Of a stretch of DNA of 64,000 bases, positions 22,230 through 32,734 are shown in pieces. The translations under genes were made by a program, and so were the position numbers. Source of the stretch: Merluccius polli (taxonomy: Eukaryota > Chordata > Actinopteri > Gadiformes > Merlucciidae); assembly GCA_030340625.1 (NCBI GenBank), contig JAOPHQ010006589.1, forward strand, positions 62,001-126,000, read 5' to 3'. Each line of letters opens with the position of its first letter. The first letter of the stretch is position 1. The notes below the pieces were generated by a model. The model searched no databases. It was not told the DNA's origin and worked only from the letters and a program-made list of their open reading frames with translations.

Positions 22230-23061
22230 ATGCCCCAGGTGAGCACAGCTACTACTCGCCCTGAAGGGAGGATGGTTTCAATCTCAGACTCAGGGTTACT
22301 GGGGGCAAACTGGCAAGAGAGAGCATCTGGCTTTACATTTCTTGACCCAGGACGGTAGGTGAGTAAAAAGTCGAATCGGCTGAAAAAGAGAGCCCACCGC
22401 GCTTGGCGAGCATTCAACCTTTTAGCAGTCTGGATATAAGCGAGATTCTTGTGGTCTGTCCAGACGATGAACGGCTTCTCTGCCCCCTCCAGCCAGTGCC
22501 TCCACTCCTCCAGAGCTAGCTTGACGGCTAGTAGTTCCCGGTTGCCGACATCATAGTTCTGCTCAGCAGGAGACAAGTGACGAGACAAAAAGGCACACAG
22601 ATGCAGGTGATTATTGGGACCAACATACTGTGACAGCACAGCCCCAACACCAGAGTCAGAAGCATCGACCTCAACGATGAACTGTTTACTGGTGTCAGGC
22701 TGTACGAGAACTGGTGCAGAGGTGAACAATCTCTTAAGCTTACAAAATGCCATGTTTGGCCTCCTCTGTCCACCTAAACGTCACCTTGACAGACGTGAGT
22801 TTGGTCAGAGATGAGGCATCCTTACTGTAGTCCCGAATGAAGTGCCGGTAGAAATTGGCAAAGCCCAAAAAACGCTGCAATTCTTTCCTGGAGGCTGGAA
22901 CCGGCCACTCCTCCACCGCCTGGACCTTGGCTGGATCAGGCATGAGACGACCACTCTGAACAATGTAGCCAAGGAAAGAGACAGTGTTAGTGTGGAACTC
23001 ACATTTCTGTGCTTTAGCGAACAGTTTGTTCTCCAACAGACGGGAGAGGACTTGTCTGATG
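22230..23061 (-). pseudogene. Chromovirus reverse transcriptase end and RNase H
   Basis: Upstream (23061-22740) the minus strand encodes LLENKLFAKAQKCEFH, VSFLGYIVQSG and LQRFLGFANFYRHFI, the connection end of Ty3/gypsy RT. The next frame (22753-22230) encodes FIVEVDASDSGVGAVLSQ, NYDVGNRELLAVKLAL and WTDHKNLAYI, the RNase H active-site segments. A frame change near 22745 separates the two. The polymerase fingers and the catalytic YLDD region are absent because of the deletion at 23061. Confidence 0.8.
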
Positions 23062-23141
23062 GGCAGTGGCGACAAGCGGCCACTAGATGGAGGTAAAGGA
23101 CAACATGGAAACAGGGAGCAGAGGCGACTTGGATCCTGACA
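23059..23141 (-). repeat. Start of chromovirus 5' LTR fused to RT
   Basis: This 83 bp piece is nearly identical to the LTR start at 20536-20619, beginning TGTCAGGATCC on the minus strand. It gives the original 5' border of the element; the rest of the LTR is deleted. Confidence 0.75.
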
Positions 23142-23193
23142 TAATGTTTGTGTCGTAAGTGAGAAAAATGACTTTTTATCTAATCTAAAACAG

Positions 23194-23367
23194 AGCTCTG
23201 AGCTGAGACCCTCTGAAGATGAGGGGTCAGGTGATTTGCAGCCCCCAAAGAATGGAGCAGAAGAAGAGGATTCTGAAGGGGTGGAGGAGGAAGAGGAGAC
23301 CAGTGTGAAGCTAAGGGTTCCCCAGCTGAAAAAGAAAAGGCCCGCACCCACACCCAGGAACAGACTG
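23194..23367 (+). CDS. Exon of unidentified gene, acidic/basic low-complexity
   Basis: This 174 bp phase-0 exon lies between a TCTAAAACAG acceptor and a CTG/GTATTT donor and encodes 58 residues without a stop. An acidic run (GVEEEEET) is followed by a basic patch (LKKKRPAPTPRNRL). It joins in frame to the exons at 23583 and 25203. I do not recognise the family. The charge pattern suggests a nuclear protein, as inference only. Confidence 0.55.
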
Positions 23368-23582
23368 GTATTTAGTAAAGTTGGAATTTGTATTATACAC
23401 TACAGTAGCGTTTCATTTTTAGTTATGATTAGTGATGACAATGGAGTTAAGGAGAGAAAGTGTTGGTAAACTTGATTGAGCTAAATTTGGTTGAACAAAT
23501 TTCCACATTGAAGCCACTGATATGTAGAAACTTTGTCTTTGCTATTTTGTGGATCTGATAACATGGGTTTCTCTGTTTGTAG

Positions 23583-23633
23583 GAAATGACAAAAAAAGCA
23601 ACGTTGGCTGTGGCTGTACAAGTCCTTTCTCGG
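23583..23633 (+). CDS. Small exon of the same unidentified gene
   Basis: This 51 bp exon follows a CTCTGTTTGTAG acceptor and ends at CGG/GTGGGT. It is phase 0 on both sides and encodes EMTKKATLAVAVQVLSR. Its reading continues naturally into MNQAYVSPATAKVL of the next exon. A solo LTR and an L2 fragment lie in the intron that follows. Confidence 0.5.
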
Positions 23634-23663
23634 GTGGGTGTACTTTTTCCAAGTCAGTTTTAT

Positions 23664-24326
23664 TGTTACACCACGTCCTGCTACACGGTCCAACACCCCC
23701 ATCTAGTGGCCGATTGTCGCCACTGATGCTCATTCCCCCAACACACCTGTTTGCAATTGGCAATCACCATTCCCTATTTAAGTCAGGGTTCTCCAGCCAG
23801 CCGATGCCGGTTCGTGCTCTGGTCTACCAAACCTCTTACCAGTGATGCAGTACCTTCTGTCTGTCTGTTACCGAACCCCGCCTGCCTGACTACCCGCCTG
23901 TTGCTGAACCCTGCCTGCCTGACTACCCGCCTGTTGCTGAACCCTGTTGCCGAACCCTGCCTGCCTGACTGCCCGCCTGTTGCCGACCCATCGCCTGCCG
24001 GACTACCCGGCTGCTGCCGAACCCTGTTGCCGACCCTGCCTGCCGGACTACCCGCCTGTTGCTGACCCATCGCCTGCCGGACTACCCGCCTGTTGCCGAC
24101 CCCTGCCTGCCGGACTTGTTGCCCTGCCTGTCCGACTGCCCGCCTGTTGCCGACCCCTCGCCTGTCCGACTACCTGCCTGATGCCGAACCCCCGCCTGCC
24201 CGATTACCGCGGGCCTAGCCTGGCCTGTTGCTATTTCCCTTTTGTGTAAATAAATTCCCTGTCTTTTCATCCCGTCTCCGCCTCCCTGTGTTCAGCGTTT
24301 GGGTCCACCTGTCCTGTTCCATAACA
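23664..24326 (+). mobile_element. Solo LTR of the chromovirus family
   Basis: This 663 bp LTR starts TGTTACACC and ends CCATAACA, with TTTAT on both sides (23659-23663 and 24327-24331) as a perfect 5 bp target duplication. It has a TATTTAA box at 23775-23781, an AATAAA signal at 24249-24254, and a GC-rich array of about eleven 33 bp units between them. It matches 37506-38184 (opposite orientation) throughout. No internal sequence remains. The target was the tail of an L2-type LINE. Confidence 0.9.
23870..24225 (+). repeat. 33 bp tandem array within the solo LTR
   Basis: Units of about 33 bp containing CCTGCCTGACTACCCGCC and TGTTGCYGAACC are repeated with single-base and length variants. The array lies between the promoter and polyadenylation boxes, so it would be transcribed in R/U5. 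All open frames in it are by-products of the repeat. Confidence 0.85.
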
Positions 24327-24775
24327 TTTATTAAGATAGCACCAAATCATAACATAGGTTATCTCAAAGCACTTTAGATGTAGAGCAGGTCTTAACCTCA
24401 GGGTGGGTGGGGGGGTCATCTGCCTCGAGCGAATGGGTTGAAATCATTGACAAGTACAAATTGGAATTCATCTGAGAGACACAGCCTAAACCAGCTCAGT
24501 GCGGTTCCATTAATGCCAAGTAGATGTTCTAGTCTCTGTAGTAGGATTTTACCAGTGCTGTCTCTGTGCTATGATGCACTCTGAATCCTGACTGAAAGTC
24601 CTCAAACAAGCTATTGTTTTGAAGAAAGTTGCATAACTGACTAGCACTTGCTTTCTCAAGGATCTTAGATAGGAAGGGGAGGTTAGAAATGGGTCTACAG
24701 TTTGCCAATACGCCTGGATCTAGAGTAGGCTTTTTAAGAAGAGGTTTAACTTGAATGAGGTACATAACCTGTAAC
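24327..24775 (-). pseudogene. L2-type LINE reverse transcriptase fragment
   Basis: The minus-strand frame 24529-24765 encodes NCRPISNLPFLSKILEK and FQSGFRVHHSTETALVK, the first conserved blocks of L2/Maui-like reverse transcriptases. The 3' tail (AAAGTGCTTTGAGATAACC on the minus strand) lies at 24327-24390, so most of RT between the two is deleted. The tail is interrupted by the solo LTR at 23664-24326. Confidence 0.75.
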
Positions 24776-24796
24776 TTGAGACAGGTTGATCATGTC

Positions 24797-24880
24797 TAAG
24801 AAAGAATCAGAATCAGAATCCTTTATTAATCCCTTGCGGGAAATTGTTGGATTGCAGTGCTCCATTTCACAGTACAGATA
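24797..24880 (-). repeat. Retroposon tail, minus orientation
   Basis: AATCAGAATCAGAATCC followed by TTTATTAATCCC is the reverse of the tail at 20180-20275. Confidence 0.5.
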
Positions 24881-25202
24881 AATAAAGGGGAAAGTAACAT
24901 AACGAAGATACAATAAAATACGGTGCAAATTAAATATTATATAAATAAAATACTGAGGGTAGAACGTGTTTAAGCAGGCTGGTTGGGACGGGGTCAAGGA
25001 GACAAATCGATGGTTTTGACAAAGAGATCATTGAGGTTAATTGTTGAAGCTTGATTGGAGAAAAACTGTCCAGGTATACAGCAGGTTTCACAGCCGAGTC
25101 TAAAATTCCTGTGCACTTGATACTAACACATCTGAAGATCAGTATTGGTTTATTTTACTTGCGAACCTGTTAGTGTTTATTTTTGTTTGTTTTTTTTCTC
25201 AG

Positions 25203-25745
25203 ATGAATCAGGCTTATGTAAGCCCAGCCACAGCTAAAGTCCTGGCAAAATATTCACAGAACATTTGTCCAAAGCCAACATCGGTGATGGAAATGGTTTT
25301 TCATCAAAGCAAGCTGTTCAAGAGAAAGACCTGCAACAAAGAAAATGTTGAGCAACAGGTGGCAGCATGTGAGGAGGAGGAAAGAAATACCTGTGAGGGA
25401 AAAAGAGAGAAACAGCAGGAGGATCCATCAGAGGAGGAAGAGAAAAAGAACGGTGAGCAAGAAAGAGAGAAGGAGCAGGAGGAGCATCAGAGGCAAGAAG
25501 AACGACATGGAGAAGAAGTGACAAAGCAGAGAGAGCGTCCAAGGAGAAAAGGACCAGGTGGAGAAGAGGCAGTGATAGAGGAGGGGAGGTGTCTGAAGAG
25601 AAAAGCACAACATGGAGACAAAGAAGTCAAAGTGAAGAGAATGCGTCCAAGGAGAAAAGGACCAGGTGGAGAAGAGGCAGTGAAAGAGGAGGGGAGGTGT
25701 CTGAGGAGAAAAGGACAACATGGAGCAGGAGAGTTGAAACAGTAA
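25203..25745 (+). CDS. Last coding exon of the unidentified charged-protein gene
   Basis: The exon follows a long pyrimidine tract ending TTTTTTTCTCAG and encodes 180 residues to TAA. The first 40 (MNQAYVSPATAKVLAKYSQN onward) look globular. The remainder is almost entirely Glu, Lys, Arg and Gln with predicted charged helix or coiled-coil character. A 27-residue unit containing RPRRKGPGGEEAV and EEGRCL is present twice near the C-terminus. The stop codon coincides with the TAA duplicated by a Harbinger insertion, but the uninterrupted sequence would also stop here. The family is not recognised; the low-complexity part makes any homology claim unsafe. Confidence 0.55.
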   Translation: MNQAYVSPATAKVLAKYSQNICPKPTSVMEMVFHQSKLFKRKTCNKENVEQQVAACEEEERNTCEGKREKQQEDPSEEEEKKNGEQEREKEQEEHQRQEERHGEEVTKQRERPRRKGPGGEEAVIEEGRCLKRKAQHGDKEVKVKRMRPRRKGPGGEEAVKEEGRCLRRKGQHGAGELKQ

Positions 25746-26647
25746 CTGTGCGTTCACACCAAAAGCGTCTTGCGCTGCAAAGACGCTTTGACGCTCAAAA
25801 AGATTCGCTGCGAATATTTTTGTTCGCTTTTGACGCTCAAGACGCTCAATGACGTACAATTAAATTATGCAGACGCATTTAAAGGAGCCATATGCTTTTA
25901 GACAGCCATATCAAAGAGTGAACTCCCACACACTTTGGCCATATATTGCAGAGACGGTTTTGCTTGTTGGATAAACGATAGTCGCACATCCCTCGTAACT
26001 ACGCCGTGAAGGTGAACCCTCCCGGACTCCGCTATTAACATGAACCGCTCCGCCGGAGGAGCCGCACGCCCACACGCACCGGACACCACAATACAAACAC
26101 ACATGTTTTACATTTGATTGCTTTTAAATAAAGTTGTGTGCAGTTATACGGTAAATACGATTAAGTGTCCAATGTCTCCTACCTGGTCCAGAACCGCTTG
26201 GTCCATGCCGTTAATGGGCGGCCCGCTTCGTGCGTGTGTTTGTAAAAATGATATTTAAGCTGATTATTACGGTATTGTCTCTGAAATAAAAAAGACTTGG
26301 ATCGTACAACACCGGGTGCCCAGCCACAGCCGCGATTATCTTTTCCGTCGACATTTCACAGTAGGAACCAACAAAGTACAGTAGGAACCAAAGTGCCAGT
26401 GTTCCCCGGGACCCACCCAAACGGAGAGCGTCTACATTCAGATTGGCTGTCAGTTTTTGCCGCTGAAACGCGTCATAGTCATTTGCATAAAGTTAAACTG
26501 TCTTCAACTTTTTTTGACGCTCTGGACGCTCAACTTTTGACGCTGGAAGCGTTTGACGCTTGTGACGCTTTGGACGCTCTTGCCCATAGAAAGTGAATGA
26601 CTTCCGGCGTCTTTGCAGCGCAAGACGCTTTTGGTGTGAACGTACAG
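25746..26647. mobile_element. PIF/Harbinger-type MITE
   Basis: Terminal inverted repeats of about 41 bp begin CTGTGCGTTCACACCAAAAG and end with the inverse carrying one mismatch. TAA flanks both sides (25743-25745 and 26648-26650), the 3 bp duplication of this superfamily. The hexamer GACGCT is repeated many times just inside both ends. No transposase is present. Confidence 0.9.
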
Positions 26648-26650
26648 TAA

Positions 26651-28216
26651 GAGAGATGTGAGATTAAAAAAGATGATGTAAAGAAAAAGTTAAAAGCAAG
26701 AGGAAAAATGTTTTCACATAAACAAAATAACAAAATAATGTTTCAAAGCAGTTTTTGTTGCAAAATATTTTTATTCTGTTCTTTTCAAATATTTCATATT
26801 TCAAATTAAACATTGTTTTGAAATAAAAACAAAGGCAGCAAAAATGATTGTATGATGTTGCATTTTATTTACTTTTTACACAATGAGAATATTTTGACAA
26901 TACACTCACATTGCAGTCAGTTTCATAAAATACAAATAAATCAGGAAAATGTATAAATTGAGAGAAGAACATGTTGAAAATGAACAGAAAGAAATTAATT
27001 TGTTTATAAACTGAAGCTTTTAGAGAGAAAGTGGTTTTGAGTTGTAATATAAACAATATTTTACATTTCCAAGATCAGTTGGTCTCACTAACATCAAAAC
27101 ATATCTACTGTACACATTGACAGACAGTCAGTGGTCCTCTGACCTCCAAGTTCAACAGATCAACAGTTAGACTATTCAATTTCTACAACAATAAACAAGG
27201 GAAGATACAAAAGGTAGCACGTAAATAGTGTTGAATTATGAAAAACCTTCCTGTATCAAACTAAATATCATGGTATCTTTTGATTGGATCAAGTAAATAG
27301 ACAATGCTGCCAGATAATTAGTAGTTAGCTACAGAAAATAAACAAATCTTTTGTCAGTTGGCAGTGTCAATCAATTTGATTTCCATTTTGCATTGTTTGA
27401 GAGTCATAACTAAACCTTGACTGAGTCACCAGATTATCATTGTTGTAAAATGGTGTGTGACATCACACCAATATACATTTTGGACTGAATGGTCTCCACA
27501 AAGGCTGTGCATGTCATCTGAAAGATATCTTGCTGAAGCAATGGCATAATGTTTAATGTTATGAGAAGTCTTAAAATATTTCTGGTTCATAATGAGACTA
27601 TGGCAAGATAAATTAGACTGTGGGGGTTGCCACATTCTGGGTAATTAATGGAGAACACTGATATTAAAGTTAAAACCCTTTATGGGTTAAGTTGAAGGAC
27701 AATTCATCACAATTCACCAGTACTGCACAGACATAAAACTTCTTTGTCATATTTGCACTAGGGCTTGTGATAATCACTCGCCCTCTCTTCTAAGGTTATT
27801 AGCTCAACTTCTCAGCTGTTATCTATGCTGCCTGAACATTGTTCAGCCCTCTGAACAATGCCTGCTTTTCTTACTCCACTGGCCTTGCTTTGATCTTGTA
27901 ATAATAACTCTGTGACATGGTATTTGTTTAGGGCATTTTTTTATCAAAGCTGTTGTCTCCGTATCTAATGTATCTAGATACAAAGACATCTCTAGAGGAG
28001 CATTAGAAACATCAGAATTCGTCAAATGTCATATTGTATTCCACAGTCACAGCGCAGTGTGCTAAGTTATACATATGATTTTACACGTCAGACATCTCTG
28101 TCAGACATGGAAGAGACCCAATGGGTTTTAACAACTAAGGTGCGATTGACCTTGGAATCTTACTGTAAACATGTATTTTTCTAAGTTACAATATATCTGA
28201 TGAGAAAAAAAGCTGA
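26651..28216 (+). other. 3' UTR of the charged-protein gene, then no feature
   Basis: The sequence after the MITE is AT-rich and non-coding. ATTAAA near 26804 and AATAAA near 26822 are plausible polyadenylation signals. From about 27100 to 28216 I see no exon, repeat end or family motif on either strand. Confidence 0.4.
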
Positions 28217-28361
28217 CTTACACTGTGAAACCTGCTGTCCAGCCTAGTTTTTTCTGGCCAGAAACACCTCCCTTCTTCTGGAAAACAGATGTCAGCTGGG
28301 GTAAAAGATTGTCCAACTGTACCATGAAGTTTGTCTCAAGTGCAAGTGTTGTTGTTGTTGT
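28217..28361 (-). pseudogene. Duplicate copy of a SAMD3-like exon
   Basis: The minus strand encodes LETNFMVQLDNLLPQLTSVF and QKKGGVSGQKKLG, the same as 34795-34912. Positions 28242-28361 and 34807-34926 are identical apart from simple-repeat length. This copy keeps a donor-like AGT/GTAAGT at its end. It lies downstream of the rest of the gene and is separated from it by ERV2, which inserted in its adjoining TTG repeat. Confidence 0.6.
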
Positions 28362-28756
28362 TGTTGCGGATAAATAATAAGCATATGTATCAGCAGCTCA
28401 AAAGAGTAGTAATAAATATACAAGTTGTAGTAACTGCACCTCAACACATGATGGCGGCAAACGATATACTGGAGGCGGCGCTTAACACTGGCCATTGTGC
28501 GTCATGGAGGCCACGCCTCCTGCCCAGTGACTACCGGCGGAACTTCCGCCGGCTCAAGTCAGAACACCCCAGGCAGCGCATAGGAAAGAAGCAAAGCGAC
28601 TGAGGATGCAACGCTTGGGGTTCTCCACGCGGCGTGATATACATATAATACTTCTCCTTCTGGTTCATAGTTAAATAACTTAAACCTAAACAAATAAAGT
28701 GAGTTATAAGCGTTCCTGTTGTCGGCAGCCTTCTTCCCCGGGACACAAACCCCACA
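28362..28756 (+). repeat. ERV2 5' LTR
   Basis: It starts TGTTGCGG and ends CCCCACA. It contains an AATAAA signal at 28693-28698 and a perfect 19-base dyad, CCGGCGGAACTTCCGCCGG, at 28534-28552. It differs from the 3' copy at one position seen (ATACATATAA against ATACTTATAA). Confidence 0.95.
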
Positions 28757-28759
28757 TTC

Positions 28760-28780
28760 TGGTGACTTCCCGACGTGATT
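28760..28780 (+). promoter_or_regulatory. ERV2 primer binding site, tRNA-Trp-like
   Basis: TGGTGACTTCCCGACGTGATT follows the LTR after three bases. It matches the tRNA-Trp complement found in ERV1 except for two extra or changed bases in the middle. Confidence 0.65.
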
Positions 28781-28870
28781 CGGGGAAAGAGAGGCTTTAT
28801 TTGGAACCTTGGAACTTTGGCCGCACTGCAACCGTACGACTCAACAGCTCTGCCACAAGGCGCCATAACA

Positions 28871-28880
28871 GGAGGTAAGC
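28871..28880 (+). promoter_or_regulatory. Candidate major splice donor of ERV2
   Basis: GGAG/GTAAGC lies about 95 nt after the primer binding site. ERV1 has GTAAGCAG at the corresponding leader position. In simple retroviruses such a site produces the envelope mRNA. No acceptor was identified. Confidence 0.4.
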
Positions 28881-29109
28881 AGTGCCCATTGCTCAGGCTA
28901 AAACTGCACATAGATAGATATAGGATTATTAGGTGACAGAGCTGCTAGCGTACGTTGTGGTAGAGCTTTGGTTCTCCGGTCCATAGTCGTTACAGTTAAG
29001 CCGAAGCAAAATGAACAGGCGCTTATAACTCTTTTGGAATTAGTTAAATGATATTATGTCGCCATTGTACGACAAATAGAAGAACCAAGAGGCCAGTACT
29101 GTATGTATT

Positions 29110-29246
29110 ATTAAAACTCGGTACGGGACCTGGGAGTATAAAAAAACTCGGCGCGGAGCTTTTAGAGTATAAAATTTAAAACTTAATACAAACTTGGGAA
29201 TATAAAAACTCGGCACGGAGCTTTAGAGTATAAAAAAAAAAAAAAA

Positions 29247-29279
<33 letters not shown>

Positions 29280-29340
29280 ATTAAAACTCAGTACAAAACT
29301 GGGAATATAAATTTGGGGCATAACCCCTAGAGTATAGGAG
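29110..29340 (+). repeat. Diverged tandem repeat in ERV2 leader
   Basis: The phrases ACTCGGYRCGG and GAGTATAAAA recur about four times at intervals of 45-60 bases, with an A/TAA simple tract at 29230-29281. Confidence 0.6.
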
Positions 29341-30592
29341 AGTGGAAAACAGAGAGCGATAGGGTACAGATCGCTACTAACATTGTTACTAACACTGCAT
29401 TCTCAAAGAACTACGCTAACTTGCATGAAACACAATAACCCACGTTTGTGTACATAATCCTGTATGTGCTAACGCTTGCTAACTTTGCTAGGGTGCATCT
29501 TAGCTTTGTCTGCAGAATATGGTACATGTAACTGACGATAGCCCAACACGTGGGTTATCTCATATGGGTCTTTGTTCTTAACAGAAGCATGGTAGCATTA
29601 GCCACATAAGCTAACACGAGGGCCTAGCGGATATGCTAGGTATTTAGAACTGAAGATAGCCCACCACGGGGGGTGGTTTATGGCTCATTGTTCCAGGGGG
29701 GATGGTAACATTCTTGTGTTCCTAGCCATTTGGCCCAAGTGGAGGCTAATGGCTATGCTAAGTCTAGGGAGAGACGGTAAACACATCTATCTAACCTATA
29801 GACATATACCTAACAGTGCCAGTGGATTTGGAGCCCTTCCACATATGGGCACACACATAGTAGGATATATACACAATATTAACGTGGAGGATATAAAGTG
29901 TGCGCATTTAAATAAGTTCTATGCTATGGTAACACAGCAGGGAGCATAGATTACAAATCCCTGTCAGCCATTTTGGGAGTCCCCAAAATGGCCCCCAAGA
30001 CCCCCTACCCCTCGACCACACCTACCCCCACCCAGACTACCCAGACTTCCCCTACCCCTCCCCCGACGACTGACCATGAAGAAGGGGACAAAGGAATGGC
30101 GTTTGCCAGTCTGCGTTTGCAAGTATGAATGAAGTGTGAATGAAGTTGTGCACTCCTAGAATGCAAGGGGAGAAGGCAGAATGGAGCCCAATACAATAAT
30201 TTGGTTTAATGTTATTATCTAGACATATACATTTATAAATAACTATGTTAACAGATGTCATTACTGCGATAAAAAGTGTTGTTGTGTAAAAACTGATTAT
30301 TCATAAGCATCAACTTGTCAGTAATAGGAAGGTGTTAAAATTGACATTAACTCTTTGTTTTATTCTTTCCTTTAACCTTAAGAGAAGGAGGGGACCTCCA
30401 TGCCCCTTCCAAAGAAAGATCATGAACACCTATTTTTGTTTTTATTAATGATAAGAAATCATAAGGTTAACAAAGGAGGAAAGGACAGTTGGACAGGACA
30501 CAATGAGATGGGGACAGTAAGTGGTGATTCTTAAAACAAAAGGATTTATTTAGAAAGACAGAGGGAAGTAAATAGAAGAAGAGATAAGCGTA

Positions 30593-30677
30593 AGAAAAGT
30601 CAGAGAAAGTGAAAGAAAAGTCAGAGAAAGTGAAAGAAAAGTCAGAGAAAGTGAAAGAAAAGTCAGAGAAAGTGAAA
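30593..30677 (+). repeat. 21 bp tandem repeat in ERV2
   Basis: GTCAGAGAAAGTGAAAGAAA recurs four times with a 21 bp period, preserving the reading frame (7 codons), in purine-rich sequence. Confidence 0.85.
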
Positions 30678-31077
30678 AGGGAAAGGAAGAAACGTGGTCA
30701 AGAGATAGATGGAGGCCTTATAGAGTTATAATAGTAATGGTAATAATAATAATGATGTTAATGATAATAATAATAATAATAAAATACATAATGAAACATA
30801 ATGAAGAAAGCGATGCGAACATTAGGACGGTTAAGGATCAGGTCAACTATGTATACATATCTGTTATTTGTTTTTATTTCCTGTTGATTTGTTTTCTTTG
30901 TGTATTTGTTTTATACTTTTAACTGTTTGTGTGAGTGTTTTGTGCTTTATAGGACAAATAGCAGACCAACAGCTCAGTCACGTCACATGAAACCCCGAAC
31001 CCCTGGTACCCCCTCATGAGTCTTTGTACATAAGATGGTTGATGGGCATAATACGGCCCTAGCTGATAGTTTCATTT

Positions 31078-31145
31078 AAATCAGAAGTTATCTCCTCTAC
31101 CACTCGTCCACAGTAGTCCAGGGGTCAACCAGCGCTGGGGACTAA
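31078..31145 (+). other. ERV2 block shared with ERV1
   Basis: This is the reverse-complement counterpart of 14052-14121, showing a common internal ancestor. Confidence 0.6.
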
Positions 31146-32520
31146 CAGTCCAGGGACTTTGCTCCCGCCTCAAGCGACGATATGGGAGTGTGGTAGAGTG
31201 ATAACCTGATACAGAGTGTAGGGGTGTAACAATTAATCCAGTCAATTTTTGGGTTGCTCGGTTTACCTCCATAATGTGGTGTCCATTGTCTTGTTTTTAT
31301 ATACAATGTTTTGTTTTTGCTCAATGATGCTGACCGTTGCTGAGGCTATGATTCTTAGATGGACCAGAGGGTTTTCACTTGGGACACACACACAGGTGCC
31401 ATTTGATTATTAGAGGTGACTTGGGCGATGACAATGAGGAAATTGAGGTTGGTTTATTTGAGCCATATCCATTTTTAGTAAGCAAAACTATTCAATGATT
31501 GTGTGTGGATATACGTATATACTGTATATATTCAATTTTAACTTCACTCACCATATTTACCTATTGTTTGACTCACCATTGTATGCAAGTTTGTTTTGAT
31601 ATAACTTTCACATATGGTTTGAACTACTTAGATTAGTAATGATATAAGACCATATAGGATTAAGACATGCCTGATCTATAATTACATAATAAGAAACCAC
31701 TGTCTACATATTGTTTGTTGTATTGTGTTAGATGTTTTCTTTGCAAAGATACTGGTTGGTTTTGGTCTCTCTTCCCCCAGGACAATGGAGGGGGGTCCAT
31801 TAGAGAGAGGACAGTTGATCTGGGGTTCCTGCCCTAAATGGACTCAAACTCATATTTGGACATTGAAATGGACTCCATACACAAAATGAACAGCAGGAAC
31901 ATTCCTGTTACCAGCGGTTGATAAGTTTCATATTAGGAGGCAACATGGTTGACGGTCTTATCTGAATGTGATGTGTTTTTACACTCTATATTTTCAATTT
32001 TCTTTTTGATTCTTTTAATGATTGATTATTCACAAGCGATTGATGTTGAAAGATGTTAACACTCTATAATTATGATTTGTTGTACATTGGCAGTGACTGG
32101 ATTGCAGAGAAGTGCTTCATCCTGATGGGGGGGGTGAGTTCTTCTCTACCGTCATGATACTCTTTTTTCATCTCCTAGAGGTGGTTTTCGACTGGATGAT
32201 GGTAACCCGACCTGGAAAGACCTCTCTTCAGCTGCTGAAAGGGTAACTGGGAAGAGATCTTCCGGTGGGGTGAGACTAGCTCATGAATTTGGCCTTATTA
32301 TAACAATTGAATAAGTTTACCTAGTCTAAAAGTAAAATAAAATAATGTGGGCATAAGATTTAAAGGTAACGCTAGAAGACTAAAATAGTTGTGCCAAAAA
32401 GCTTGATAAACTAGGACCCAGAATCACTGTCATGTACATATATTTTATGATATCAATATATAAAGGTAAATACAAGCGGGAAGAATGAATGCAACATGCT
32501 TAACTTTGTGTTAATTTTAC

Positions 32521-32690
32521 GTGACTTTTTCAAAGTCACGAGGAGGGAATAAGTAGTGTATTTTACTTCAAGGAGGGACTATTTTTGTATTTTATTCCAA
32601 GGAGGGAATATTTTTGTATCTTATTTGCAAGGATATTTTATTTCAAGGAGGGAATAGTTTTGCATTTTATTTTCAAGGGGGGAGTAATTG
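32521..32690 (+). repeat. Internal array of purine-tract motifs in ERV2
   Basis: CAAGGAGGGA occurs at 32569-32578, 32598-32607 and 32644-32653, with CAAGGGGGGA at 32674-32683, spaced 29-46 bp within TATTTTTGTATTTTA-type sequence. The same CAAGGAGGGA is the purine tract at the 3' LTR (34071-34080). At the head of the array a perfect 8 bp stem (32521-32528 and 32532-32539) is followed, one base later, by AGGAGGGA. Confidence 0.75.
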
Positions 32691-32734
32691 TGCATTTAGA
32701 TTTTTTGTTTTTTTGTTTTATTCGTTTAAATGTT

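Larger units (their letters stand above)
20340..23141 (-). mobile_element. Internally deleted Ty3/gypsy chromovirus
   Basis: On the minus strand, a short LTR start (23141 down to 23059) is fused directly to the late reverse transcriptase domain, followed by RNase H, integrase with a chromodomain, a purine-rich tract and a 3'-truncated LTR (20619 down to about 20340). Gag, protease and most of RT are missing. A SINE interrupts pol at 22012-22219. The remaining coding sequence resembles sushi-like chromoviruses of fish. Confidence 0.85.
28881..30730 (+). other. ERV2 leader/gag interval, non-coding
   Basis: No gag motif is recognised. A proline-rich coding-like stretch lies at 29965-30065 (repeated CCTACCCC/CCCAGACTAC) but has stops soon after. 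Repeats inside are listed separately. Confidence 0.4.

Noticed and set aside
23870..24225. CRISPR-like appearance of the 33 bp arrays
   Set aside because: Units are directly adjacent with no unique spacers, lie inside a eukaryotic LTR, and no cas genes exist.
23751..24270. Open frames with PNPACLTTRLL-type repeats (also 37467-37940)
   Set aside because: They are frames of the 33 bp LTR tandem array and open on both strands; not genes.
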